DNA from: Armatimonadota bacterium
Lineage (GTDB): Bacteria > Armatimonadota > Fimbriimonadia > Fimbriimonadales > Fimbriimonadaceae
Assembly: GCA_018268355.1 (NCBI GenBank)
Contig: JAFDWR010000003.1
Span: forward strand, 1 to 64,000
Length of the DNA stretch: 64,000 nt
Direction: 5' to 3'
Translations under genes and position numbers: made by a program
In this document: positions 37,174 through 45,211 of the stretch, piece after piece
How the letters are laid out: every line of letters starts with the position of its first letter
Position numbering within the stretch: position 1 is the first letter of the stretch
Notes under the pieces: generated by a model
What the model was told of the DNA's origin: nothing
The model's database searches: none
The model's input: only the letters and a program-made list of their open reading frames with translations

Positions 37174-38654
37174 TCCACGGACCAGGTCGTGGTGCCGTCG
37201 GGATGATCCTGGAGGACCACACCGGCTTCGGTGACTTCCTTGCGGATCGCATCAGCAAGGGCAAAGTCCTTCGCCTTCTTGGCCGCTGCTCGCTCGGCGA
37301 TCTTCGCCTCGACCCAGGCGGCATCGGCCTTGGGCTCCGGCTTGGCCTCCTCGACCTTCACCGCAACCGCTTCGTAATCGCTGTTGACGATGCCGAGGAG
37401 ACGGTTGATCTGGTCGAGGAACCGGGCGGCGGCTTCGCCGGACGCCGCGTTGAGTTCGCTTTCCTTGGTGATCTGCTTGGCACCTTCGATGGACTTGGCC
37501 AGCGCGACCGCGGTGTTGAGGTCGTTCAGCATCGCTTCGAGCGCCTGGTCATACAGGTCATCGAGGCTGTCGCCAAAGACATTCGGGCCGTCACCTTGGG
37601 CCGATTCCGCGAGCTGCAGGGCCTTTTCAAACCGCTGGACGTGCCGCTTAGCGTCCTCCAGGGTCTGGAGCGTGAAGTTCAGCTGCTTGCTGTAGACACC
37701 CGAGATGAGCGCATAGCGAAGGGCGAGCGGGTGGGTTCCTTGCGAGAGCAGGTCGCGAACCGTGAAGAAGTTGCCCTTGCTCTTCGACATCTTCTCGCCG
37801 TTCACAAGGAGGAAGCGGGTGTGCAGCCAGTGGTTGGCGAACGGCTTACCAGTGAGAGCCTCGGATTGGGCGATTTCGCACTCGTGGTGGGGGAAGATGT
37901 TGTCCTCGCCACCGGAGTGAAGGTCCAGCGTGTCGCCGAGATAGGCCCGCGCCATGACCGAGCACTCGATGTGCCAGCCGGGGAATCCCCAACCGTACGG
38001 CGAGAACCACTGCATGAGGTGCTTCTCGTCCTTTTTCCAAATGGCGAAGTCGGCGGGGTCGCGCTTGGTTTCGTCGGTGACGACGTCGCGCGCGCCTCGG
38101 ATGAGCGACTCACGGTCCGTGTTGCCGCTCAGCTTGCCATAGTCTGGCCGGCTCTCGACCGAGAAGTAAACACCGCTCGAGGTCTCGTAGGCGTGGCCGG
38201 ATTTGATCAGCGATTCGGCGGCGAGGATCTGCTCGCGGACGTGCTGGGTGGCCTTGGGTCGGATGTCGGGCTCGGTGAGGTTCAGCCGCTGCCAGTCCTC
38301 CAGATAAGCCGCGGCATAGTACTCGGCAAGCTCCCAAACGTTGTGGAACCGCTCGCCTTCTTTGCTGCGGAGAGCGCCTTCGAGCTTGTCTTCGCCGCCC
38401 GCATCCGCCATATCGTCCATCGTGAGGTGGCCGACGTCGGTGATGTTGCTCACCCAGGTGACATCCCAGCCGATCGCCTTGGCCGTCCGAACGACGAGGT
38501 CGGCGGTCAGAAAGCTGCGGAAGTTGCCGATGTGGGCATAGCTATAGACCGTCGGACCGCAGGAATAGAACTTGAGGTGGCGCGGTTCAAGCGGAATGAG
38601 CTCTTTGACCTTTCCGGTCAACGTGTCGTGAAGGCGAAAGGGACGGTCCGACAT
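37170..38654 (-). CDS. cysS: Cysteinyl-tRNA synthetase
   Basis: A 494-residue class I synthetase. The HIGH motif appears as YAHIGNFRSF, the zinc-binding and editing residues in GWHIECSVMA and HHECEIAQSEA, and the KMSKS loop as GEKMSKSKGNF. The C-terminal anticodon-binding DALR domain is followed by a short tail. Standard length. Confidence 0.97.
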   Translation of the reverse strand: MSDRPFRLHDTLTGKVKELIPLEPRHLKFYSCGPTVYSYAHIGNFRSFLTADLVVRTAKAIGWDVTWVSNITDVGHLTMDDMADAGGEDKLEGALRSKEGERFHNVWELAEYYAAAYLEDWQRLNLTEPDIRPKATQHVREQILAAESLIKSGHAYETSSGVYFSVESRPDYGKLSGNTDRESLIRGARDVVTDETKRDPADFAIWKKDEKHLMQWFSPYGWGFPGWHIECSVMARAYLGDTLDLHSGGEDNIFPHHECEIAQSEALTGKPFANHWLHTRFLLVNGEKMSKSKGNFFTVRDLLSQGTHPLALRYALISGVYSKQLNFTLQTLEDAKRHVQRFEKALQLAESAQGDGPNVFGDSLDDLYDQALEAMLNDLNTAVALAKSIEGAKQITKESELNAASGEAAARFLDQINRLLGIVNSDYEAVAVKVEEAKPEPKADAAWVEAKIAERAAAKKAKDFALADAIRKEVTEAGVVLQDHPDGTTTWSVD

Positions 38655-38725
38655 AGCTGGCGTATGAGCATATCCTACGCCGTGCTTACGCCTCCGGTTC
38701 GCGACTTGCTATAGTCTGAGGGAAG

Positions 38726-39208
38726 ATGCGTCGACTCGCCGTTTATCCCGGTTCCTTTGACCCACCGACTCTCGGGCACCTCGACGTGATCGAGCGTGCG
38801 GCGAGGCTGTTTGACGAGATCATCGTCGCGATTGGCGTGAACTCGTCGAAGCGGCCCTTGCTCGACGAGGCTTCGCGGATTGCGGCTCTTGAGGCTTGTA
38901 CGTCGAGCTTTGGCAACGTGCGGGTGGACCGGTTCGACGGCCTGCTCGTCGATTACGTGCAGGCTGAGGGTGCAAAGTCGATTGTCCGCGGCCTCCGCGC
39001 AACGGCCGACTTCGAGTACGAGTTCCAGATGGCCATGGTGAACCGCCGCCTTGCGGGCGACCTGGAGACGATCTTCCTAATGACCAAGTGGGAGCACAGC
39101 TACCTCAGCTCGTCAATTGTCCGCGAGGTTGCGCAGCTGGGCGGTGACTACACGGGCCTGGTGCCCGCCGCCGTCGTGCCGTTCATCGAGTCTGCGCTGC
39201 GAACATAA
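38726..39208 (+). CDS. coaD: Phosphopantetheine adenylyltransferase
   Basis: A 160-residue enzyme for the fourth step of coenzyme A synthesis. YPGSFDPPTLGHLDVIERA holds the T-x-G-H nucleotide motif, then RGLRATADFEYEFQMA and the SYLSSSIVRE motif. GAGGGAAG precedes the ATG and TATAGT (preceded by TTGC) lies at 38710-38715, a good extended -10 ten bases upstream. Divergent from cysS. Confidence 0.96.
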   Translation: MRRLAVYPGSFDPPTLGHLDVIERAARLFDEIIVAIGVNSSKRPLLDEASRIAALEACTSSFGNVRVDRFDGLLVDYVQAEGAKSIVRGLRATADFEYEFQMAMVNRRLAGDLETIFLMTKWEHSYLSSSIVREVAQLGGDYTGLVPAAVVPFIESALRT

Positions 39209-39275
39209 ACCGCAGCCATCGGCAAGGCAGCATTCGTACGTTTTTTGCCCAGGACTTTTGCTATTCTAGGTATTG

Positions 39276-39749
39276 ATGACCCCCACGTTCTGGAATCTGA
39301 TTCAGCAGTCAAAGGGTGACCCCGACCAACTCCGAAGCCTCCTCGTCGAAAAGCCGGATGCCGAGGTCCTCGAATTCAACGCGCAGTTCTACTCCGCGCT
39401 TGTCGAGCTCAATCAGTGGAAAATCTGGGGAGCAGGCGAAGTGATGGCGGAAGGCCTCAGCGATGACGGCTTTCACTACTTCCGGTCGTGGATCATCGGC
39501 AAGGGTGAGGAGGCATTCAAGACCGCCCTCACTTCGCCGGACGATCTCGGTAAGTTCGCCGACGAAGACGACGAGTTTGACAACGAGGCGCTTGAGTACG
39601 TCGCGGTCGAGATCCTCGAAGAAAGAGAGCTCGAAGATAACCGGGGAGCAGACGGTAGCAACGCCGACGGTGAGCCCACGGGTGAGGCCTGGGATCCAGA
39701 AGAGCTCTACTCGCTCTTTCCGAAGCTAGCCGAGCAGTTTGGCGACTAG
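39276..39749 (+). CDS. DUF4240-domain protein
   Basis: A 157-residue acidic protein of the DUF4240 family: MTPTFWNLIQQSKGD at the start, FNAQFYSALVELNQWKIWGAGEV and GFHYFRSWIIGKGEEAF, and an acidic tail. I choose ATG at 39276 over the TTG one codon upstream. TATTCT (39262-39267, preceded by TTTTGC) is a probable extended -10 eight bases before the start. Function unknown. Its stop overlaps the next convergent gene by four bases. Confidence 0.85.
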   Translation: MTPTFWNLIQQSKGDPDQLRSLLVEKPDAEVLEFNAQFYSALVELNQWKIWGAGEVMAEGLSDDGFHYFRSWIIGKGEEAFKTALTSPDDLGKFADEDDEFDNEALEYVAVEILEERELEDNRGADGSNADGEPTGEAWDPEELYSLFPKLAEQFGD

Positions 39750-40168
39750 CGCGGCAACGCGGGGATCATCGTGCGGTTGATCTGCCGCGCGTCCACCTTC
39801 CACTTGCCGTTGATCTTGATCATCGGCAACGAGTAGTTCTCGGGGTAGGCGCTCGGGGCGTCGGCGGTCTTCACGAACTCCATGTCCACGGTGGCTTCGT
39901 TCGGGTTCGGGATCGACTCGCTCTTCATCCGCCACGCAAACCGGAAGTGCTCGGCATAGTGCAGCGTTTTCTTCCAAGCCGCTTCGGCCTGTTCGTCCGT
40001 CATCCCGTCAAGGTACGCGTATTGAACGCAACCCTTGGCATCGCCCCGGGAAAAGGCAGCCAAGAAGCCGTTTGCCGCACCCGTGGGTGAGGTGCTTGCC
40101 ATCAACATGCCGGCAACGCCAAGACCAACGATGACGAGCACAATCAGAATTCCGACGACGCGTCGCAT
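39746..40168 (-). CDS. Membrane-anchored small protein (DUF4878-like)
   Basis: A 140-residue protein with one N-terminal helix (VVGILIVLVIVGLGVAGML) and an exterior domain of the NTF2/DUF4878-like kind: AANGFLAAFSRGDAKGCVQYAY, KINGKWKVDARQ. Such proteins are usually exported lipoprotein-like binders of unknown ligand. TTTAAT at 40175-40180 lies six bases before the ATG. Confidence 0.75.
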   Translation of the reverse strand: MRRVVGILIVLVIVGLGVAGMLMASTSPTGAANGFLAAFSRGDAKGCVQYAYLDGMTDEQAEAAWKKTLHYAEHFRFAWRMKSESIPNPNEATVDMEFVKTADAPSAYPENYSLPMIKINGKWKVDARQINRTMIPALPR

Positions 40169-40192
40169 ATCGGCATTAAACCCGACGTGGCC

Positions 40193-40627
40193 CTAGCCAC
40201 GAAATGATTCGTTGAGATCGACCCGCCAAACCCGGCGTTCCTTCTTCATGATCCAGTAGAAATTGATGGGATAGCCGTTCGGAAGGGTGTAGACGACTTC
40301 CGCCCCAACGCGCGTTGGCGTGCGGTCCATTTTGAGGATTCGATACCGTGCGCCTTGCTGAATCAGGTTCCAAACCTGCGCCCGCGCAAAATCCAGCTTC
40401 GCCTGAGAGACGTCCGGACCTACAGCAAGGTTGATCGCGGCGGCGTCGCCATCGCGGACCGCCTCGTGGAATCGGCGTAGCGCGCTCTCCGGGCCGTAAT
40501 CGCGCAGGGCAGCAAAAGTCACCAGACAAATTGCCGAGAGGATCACCGCCGGCCAAATAGAGGGTTGAAACTCCTTCGATTTCGTCGTAATATCGGGTGA
40601 ACTCGGGTTGGACTCCTGCGTCTTCAC
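40193..40627 (-). CDS. Membrane-anchored small protein, similar layout to its neighbour
   Basis: A 144-residue protein with a polar 20-residue N-tail, one helix (IWPAVILSAICLVTFAAL) and an exterior NTF2-like domain (ALRRFHEAVRDGDAAAINLAV ... VWRVDLNESF). GTG start. It resembles the 140-residue neighbour in architecture, which may reflect a duplication, though sequence identity looks low. Function unknown. Confidence 0.72.
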   Translation of the reverse strand: MKTQESNPSSPDITTKSKEFQPSIWPAVILSAICLVTFAALRDYGPESALRRFHEAVRDGDAAAINLAVGPDVSQAKLDFARAQVWNLIQQGARYRILKMDRTPTRVGAEVVYTLPNGYPINFYWIMKKERRVWRVDLNESFRG

Positions 40628-40680
40628 TGGAAGATCAGTCTATTCCAAGGTGATAACGACGATAGGTGTGAGGCAATGCA

Positions 40681-41910
40681 ATGAGTGAGTTTTTCTCTCG
40701 AAGAGATGTAGTGAAGTCCGGCGGAATGATTGCCCTTGGGCTCGTCACTCCCGGATGGCTTTCGACCCTGGCTAAGGCCGAGCTGATTCGCTCAGCGAAG
40801 GGCGGCAAACCCGACAAGGACACAATCCTCGTCGTTTGCCAGCTCAGCGGCGGCAACGACGGCCTCAACACGGTGGTCCCTTTTGCGAACAAGACGTACT
40901 ACGACGTTCGCCCGGACATCGCGATCGAAGAGAGCAAGGTCCTCAAGCTCAACGATCAGATGGGCTTCCACCCCGCGATGGTCGGTCTTGCTGAGCTCTA
41001 CAAGCAGAAGCGCGTGGCGATCATCCAAAACGTTGGCTACCCTCGCCCCAACCGATCGCACTTTGCGAGCATGGACATCTGGCATTCCGCTTCGCCCGAA
41101 CTCTCGATGCGCTACGGCTGGATCGGACGCCACCTCGACACGAAGATGGCAGGCGGCCCGCTCAACCCGGTTTACGCGATTGGCCTCAGCACCGAAAAGC
41201 CTCGCGCTCTCACTGCCAAGCAAGCCAGCATCCCCTGCTTTGCCTCGCTCGTTGACCTAAAGAGCATGGTTGGTGACGCCGACTCGCAGCAGCTCCTGCG
41301 CAAGATCCAAGGCACCGAAGTCACTCAGGGCAGCGACGCGAGCGTCGTCCAGAACGCGAATCGCGCCGCCCTTGATGCAATCCAGGTCCTCAATGAGAAG
41401 CTCGCTGGCTATTCGCTGAAGCAGCAGTACGGCAATGACGCCTTTGGCCGCGGTTTCTCGCAGGTCGCCCAGCTCATCGCGACGAGTCCGGCGACGAGGG
41501 TCGTTTACTTCTCGGCAGGTGGATTCGATACCCATGCCCGACAAGACCAGACCCACGAGAAGCTCCTCGGCGACCTCAGCAACGGCATCTCGGCCTTCAT
41601 GAAGGAAATGGAAGCCTGTGGCAAGGCGGACAAGGTTGTCCTTGTCGTCTTCTCAGAGTTCGGTCGCCGCGTCCAGCAGAACGGCTCGGGCGGTACCGAC
41701 CACGGCCACGGCAGCGTCATGTTCCTGATCGGCAAGCCGGTCAAGGGCGGTTTCTACGGCGATTACCCTGACCTGAACAACCTCTTCCAGGGCGACCTTG
41801 TCGGAAAGATCGACTTCCGAGAGGTCTATGCCACCGCGCTTGACGAATGGATGGGAGGCGACTCCGAGGTCGTCCTCGGCAAGAAGTTCAACCACATCAA
41901 CGTCCTCTAA
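40681..41910 (+). CDS. DUF1501-family exported protein with Tat-like signal
   Basis: A 409-residue alkaline-phosphatase-fold protein. The N-terminus FFSRRDVVKSGGMIALGLV is a twin-arginine signal. DUF1501 features are VCQLSGGNDGLNTVVPF, SFDTHARQ-like DTHARQDQTH, VFSEFGRRVQQN and GTDHGHGSVMF. GTGAGG precedes the ATG. DUF1501 genes often pair with DUF1800; no DUF1800 gene is here. Role unknown. Confidence 0.88.
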   Translation: MSEFFSRRDVVKSGGMIALGLVTPGWLSTLAKAELIRSAKGGKPDKDTILVVCQLSGGNDGLNTVVPFANKTYYDVRPDIAIEESKVLKLNDQMGFHPAMVGLAELYKQKRVAIIQNVGYPRPNRSHFASMDIWHSASPELSMRYGWIGRHLDTKMAGGPLNPVYAIGLSTEKPRALTAKQASIPCFASLVDLKSMVGDADSQQLLRKIQGTEVTQGSDASVVQNANRAALDAIQVLNEKLAGYSLKQQYGNDAFGRGFSQVAQLIATSPATRVVYFSAGGFDTHARQDQTHEKLLGDLSNGISAFMKEMEACGKADKVVLVVFSEFGRRVQQNGSGGTDHGHGSVMFLIGKPVKGGFYGDYPDLNNLFQGDLVGKIDFREVYATALDEWMGGDSEVVLGKKFNHINVL

Positions 41911-41931
41911 GGGGACCGAGATGATGCTGGG

Positions 41932-41967
41932 ATTCCCTCAAGATTTCGCCTGAAGTCTTGAGGGAAT
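41932..41967 (+). terminator. Long perfect hairpin after DUF1501
   Basis: ATTCCCTCAAGA (41932-41943) pairs with TCTTGAGGGAAT (41956-41967), and the inner TTTC/GAAG extends the stem to 16 pairs around GCCT. Only TCTCT follows, so it is a weak-tail terminator or an RNA stabiliser. Confidence 0.7.
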
Positions 41968-41986
41968 TCTCTAGGAAAGGCACAAT
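41958..41986 (+). promoter_or_regulatory. Candidate promoter of the A-type Fe-S carrier gene
   Basis: TTGAGG (41958-41963) is 17 bases from CACAAT (41981-41986). The -35 box lies inside the right arm of the preceding hairpin, so termination and initiation share sequence. Motif-based prediction. Confidence 0.5.
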
Positions 41987-42029
41987 AGAGGTGGGATTGA
42001 ACGTCCGGCGTCTTCCGAACGTAGAATCC

Positions 42030-42422
42030 ATGAACGGCACCATGATTACGATTACTGATCGAGCCCTCGTTGAACTTCAAGACCTGATTAAGTCTCAGGG
42101 CAAAGATAGTGCAGCCCTGCGCGTTTGGGTTGCGGGAGGAGGCTGCAGCGGCCTTTCCTACGGCATGGCTCTCGACGATGGTCAGCCTGAAGACGGCGAC
42201 CAGATCTTCGAGCAGAACGGCCTGAAGATCTACGTGGATGGCCTGAGCCTCCAGTACATGGTGGGTAGCGAAGTCGACTACGTCGACGACGTGCTCGGCG
42301 GCGGTTTCAAGATTGAGAACCCGAACGCCACCAGCTCGTGCGGTTGCGGCAGTTCGTTCAAGACCGCCGACAGCGAAGGCGCGGCCGGCGGCGGATGTGG
42401 CTCCTGCGGCTGCAAGAGCTAA
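42030..42422 (+). CDS. A-type iron-sulfur carrier (IscA/ErpA/HesB family)
   Basis: A 130-residue Fe-S cluster carrier. The core MITITDRALVELQDLI, GGGCSGLSYGMALD and the C-terminal SSCGCGSSF contain the three ligand cysteines. After it comes a Cys/Gly-rich tail (GGGCGSCGCKS) with extra cysteines that is not in standard IscA. The start is uncertain: ATG 42030, ATG 42042, or a TTG at 41997 preceded by GAGGTGGGA. Candidate promoter upstream at 41958-41986. Confidence 0.88.
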   Translation: MNGTMITITDRALVELQDLIKSQGKDSAALRVWVAGGGCSGLSYGMALDDGQPEDGDQIFEQNGLKIYVDGLSLQYMVGSEVDYVDDVLGGGFKIENPNATSSCGCGSSFKTADSEGAAGGGCGSCGCKS

Positions 42423-42781
42423 CGTAGCAGCTGTTCTTTCTGGCGTTGGAAGACGCCGTGAACGAATTCGGCAATTTCAATTCGCTCCTGATGAGTTTCA
42501 GGGGCGAATTTTATTCCGGTTGACCAAAGGTCGGTTCCGTCCATAGCTTCGACGCGCCGGACCTCACCACGAAGCAAAATCGGGTTGCCATCAGCGCGAC
42601 CCACGAGGATCTGGACCGATCGGTTCATCTCAGGAGCCACCTTGGTCCGAAGCTGGACGCCGCCAAGCCCGATATCGACCACCATGCCGCTCCAAGTGTC
42701 CATGTCGCCCTCCATACGGATGGTCGCGTAGTCTAGGACTTCGTAGCGCAAGTATCGTCGTTGCTCGGGAAATGGATTCAT
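42419..42781 (-). CDS. PilZ-domain c-di-GMP-binding protein
   Basis: A 120-residue single PilZ domain. The binding elements are QRRYLRYEV (R-x-x-x-R) and DIGLGGVQL (D-x-G-x-x-G form of D/N-x-S-x-x-G), both intact, so c-di-GMP binding is likely. It follows the HD-GYP gene by 12 bases on the same strand and should share its transcript. Confidence 0.9.
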   Translation of the reverse strand: MNPFPEQRRYLRYEVLDYATIRMEGDMDTWSGMVVDIGLGGVQLRTKVAPEMNRSVQILVGRADGNPILLRGEVRRVEAMDGTDLWSTGIKFAPETHQERIEIAEFVHGVFQRQKEQLLR

Positions 42782-42793
42782 TGTTTTCGCCCG

Positions 42794-45061
42794 TCAGGCC
42801 GCCTTCTTCGTGTTCTCGGCGGAGAACAGAATGCCTTCCTTAGAAATAATGTCGGCAAGAACTTCGACAACCTCACCGTCGATTTGGCCCTTCCTAGCAA
42901 TTGAACGCAGGTTCTCAAGGACCGTGTCGGGGTCAATTGCTTCGCGGTAGGCGCGGGAACTCGTCATGGCGTCGAAGATGTCGGCCACCGTGGTGATGCG
43001 GGTCAAGAGGTCGATCTCCTCGCCGTGCAGGCCGTCCGGATAGCCGGTGCCATCAAGCTTCTCATGGTGGCCGCGGATGATCGGGAGGCAGGACTGGAAG
43101 GCGGGAATTCGCTCGACCATTTTCGCGCCAACCTCGGGGTGGGTCTGGATGATCTTGAACTCCTCGTCGGTGAGTTTCCCTGGCTTCATGAGGACGTTGT
43201 CGGGGATGCCGATCTTGCCGATGTCGTGGATCAGACAAGCGGTCTCGAGCACCTTGAGCTGGTCGGAAGGCAGGGCCATCGAGCCGCCAATCGCGACTGC
43301 GTACTTCATCACGCGCTCGCTGTGGCCCGCCGTGTAGGGGTCCTTGGCTTCAACTGCTTTGGCGAGGGCATAGACCATCGCCTCGAAGCTGCTTTGGGCA
43401 TCGAGAAGCGCGAGTTCAAGGAGGTCGTTCTTTTCCTCGAGTTCGATCTGCTTCTGCTCAACCTCGCGCTGGGCGGTGATGCGCTCGGTGGCGTCGATGG
43501 TGAATCCAAGAAGGTGTTCCGGCTCCCCTTCGGCGTTGCGAACCACCGTCGCCCGACACTCGATCTCGGCGATGCGACCGCCAACCTGAATGAGTCGATA
43601 GGTGACCTCAAACGGAACCATCAGATAGCAGGCCGTTCGGAACTTTTCGACCACGCGATCCCGATCTTCGGGGTGAATGGCGCGCTCGAAGGCGCTCATC
43701 TCGTTCTCGCTGGGGTCGCGAAGGCATTGCTTGTCCCAAGTGTCGTTGGTGAACGCCAGCTTGCCTTCTTTCAGCACGAAGACGCCAACGGGAAGATGGT
43801 CAACCAAGCTCGAATAGGCCGATTGAAGGCGGACGGAATCCTCTTCTGCGCTGAGCCATGCTTGGTGCCGATTCAATCCCGCGCGCAACAAGACCAAGCC
43901 GAAAACACCGATCAGGACCGCGATGAGCGAGCATGTCTCGACGATGTTGGAGAGGTTGTCGACCTCCCGCTCCTCAGAGCGCACGAAATTCTGAGCTTGG
44001 GCAATCGACTGCTGGGTCTTGCTGACCGCCTCACGCAGGTATCGCTGCCAATGTTCTGGATCGGACTTGGCACCCACGACGAGCGATTCGAGCCAGCCGA
44101 GATTGGCGTAGCGCGCCCGTCCCATCAGCGTTTCGAGGTCGTTGGGGCTGAGCTTTTCCTGAAGGGCAATGACTTCGATGTCGCGGCACAGCTTGATCGC
44201 CGAATCGAGCCGAGAGGAACCCTCTGCAATGCGGACCCGTGCGTCGCGCAGCTTCGAGAATGCGTCATAGCCGACAAAGAGCACGGTGACCGAAACCGCG
44301 GCGAGAACCAGCTCCATGATGAGGACTCGCAGTCCTCGTCGACTCTGATGGTGGGCCCTTGCAACGGCGGCCGAGCGGCCAGAGAAGTAACGCGCACCAA
44401 TCGTCGCACAGACAATCGCAATGATGAGACCGAAGCCGAATCCTCGTTGGGAACTCCGGGCGAGCTCATCAAAGTGGCCCTTGATGACGGCAGCATCGCG
44501 ATCGACGCCGAGAGCACCGACAACACGGCCGCCCTTTGTGATCAGCGGAACATAGGCGCTGAGGTAGGTTCCCCATCGGTCGCTCGTCAGCTTCGGCTCA
44601 GCGGCCGCCACGCCGGTGCGCAAGACCTGCTTGGCAACCGGAGAGGCTTCGAAGTACTCGTCGCCGGGATAAGACTTGTCATCAACACCGTCGCCGTCGT
44701 GGTCGCCGGGGGTCGTGGGATCAAGGACAAACTCGACCGCACCCTTGGAGTTCGTTCGCAGAACGTAAACGTAGCGAATGTTGGAGGTCCGGCGAAGGGC
44801 CTCGGCGAGCAGCCGAGTCTGGCGTTGGTAGGCGGGTGAGTTCATGTCGGCTTGCGACTTGATCTCGTCAATCTCTTCGGGATTGAGTGGGAATGCCGAG
44901 AGCTCGGCGATGTTGAGCAGCTCCTCGCGGACGTCTGAACCGTATCGGTCCGACGCTAGTCGATAGGACATCACGTTCGCCACGCCTGCAACCAGCGCGA
45001 ACGCTAGGAACAGGATGACCCAAAGCCTATAGAAGTGTTTTCTTGTGCCGCGAAAGCGCAT
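42794..45061 (-). CDS. Membrane sensor HD-GYP phosphodiesterase with PAS domain
   Basis: A 755-residue c-di-GMP phosphodiesterase. It has an N-terminal helix (LWVILFLAFALVAGVANV), an extracytoplasmic sensor domain (about 35-200, with GTYLSAYVPLITKGGRVVGALGVD of dCache type), helices near 210 and 240, another near 375-390, a PAS domain (about 410-540), a coiled coil and an HD-GYP domain. The metal HD pair is H612/D613 in LIHDIGKIGIP, and the HHEKLDGTGYPDGL GYP motif is intact, so the enzyme should be active. GGAGAGC precedes the ATG. PilZ gene follows. Confidence 0.93.
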   Translation of the reverse strand: MRFRGTRKHFYRLWVILFLAFALVAGVANVMSYRLASDRYGSDVREELLNIAELSAFPLNPEEIDEIKSQADMNSPAYQRQTRLLAEALRRTSNIRYVYVLRTNSKGAVEFVLDPTTPGDHDGDGVDDKSYPGDEYFEASPVAKQVLRTGVAAAEPKLTSDRWGTYLSAYVPLITKGGRVVGALGVDRDAAVIKGHFDELARSSQRGFGFGLIIAIVCATIGARYFSGRSAAVARAHHQSRRGLRVLIMELVLAAVSVTVLFVGYDAFSKLRDARVRIAEGSSRLDSAIKLCRDIEVIALQEKLSPNDLETLMGRARYANLGWLESLVVGAKSDPEHWQRYLREAVSKTQQSIAQAQNFVRSEEREVDNLSNIVETCSLIAVLIGVFGLVLLRAGLNRHQAWLSAEEDSVRLQSAYSSLVDHLPVGVFVLKEGKLAFTNDTWDKQCLRDPSENEMSAFERAIHPEDRDRVVEKFRTACYLMVPFEVTYRLIQVGGRIAEIECRATVVRNAEGEPEHLLGFTIDATERITAQREVEQKQIELEEKNDLLELALLDAQSSFEAMVYALAKAVEAKDPYTAGHSERVMKYAVAIGGSMALPSDQLKVLETACLIHDIGKIGIPDNVLMKPGKLTDEEFKIIQTHPEVGAKMVERIPAFQSCLPIIRGHHEKLDGTGYPDGLHGEEIDLLTRITTVADIFDAMTSSRAYREAIDPDTVLENLRSIARKGQIDGEVVEVLADIISKEGILFSAENTKKAA

Positions 45062-45147
45062 AAGCTCTCCGCTTCCCCAGCATTGTTATTGGCACCCTCT
45101 TTGGAAAGCTCATGCAAATGGCTAACTTTTAGCGGCCAAAGGCACAA

Positions 45148-45185
45148 AATGCAATCGGCCCGCACCCGGAAGGTGCGAGCCGATC
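45148..45185 (-). terminator. Intrinsic terminator
   Basis: On the minus strand ATCGGCTCGCACC pairs with GGTGCGGGCCGAT around TTCCG, followed by TGCATTTTG. It ends the copper-amine-oxidase-like transcript. Confidence 0.8.
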
Positions 45186-45211
45186 TGCGAGGATGGGGGC
45201 TTTAGGTTGGC

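Noticed and set aside
43025-44839. 604-codon plus-strand frame opposite the HD-GYP gene
   Set aside because: The HD-GYP, PAS and sensor domains are clear on the minus strand; this frame is a shadow.
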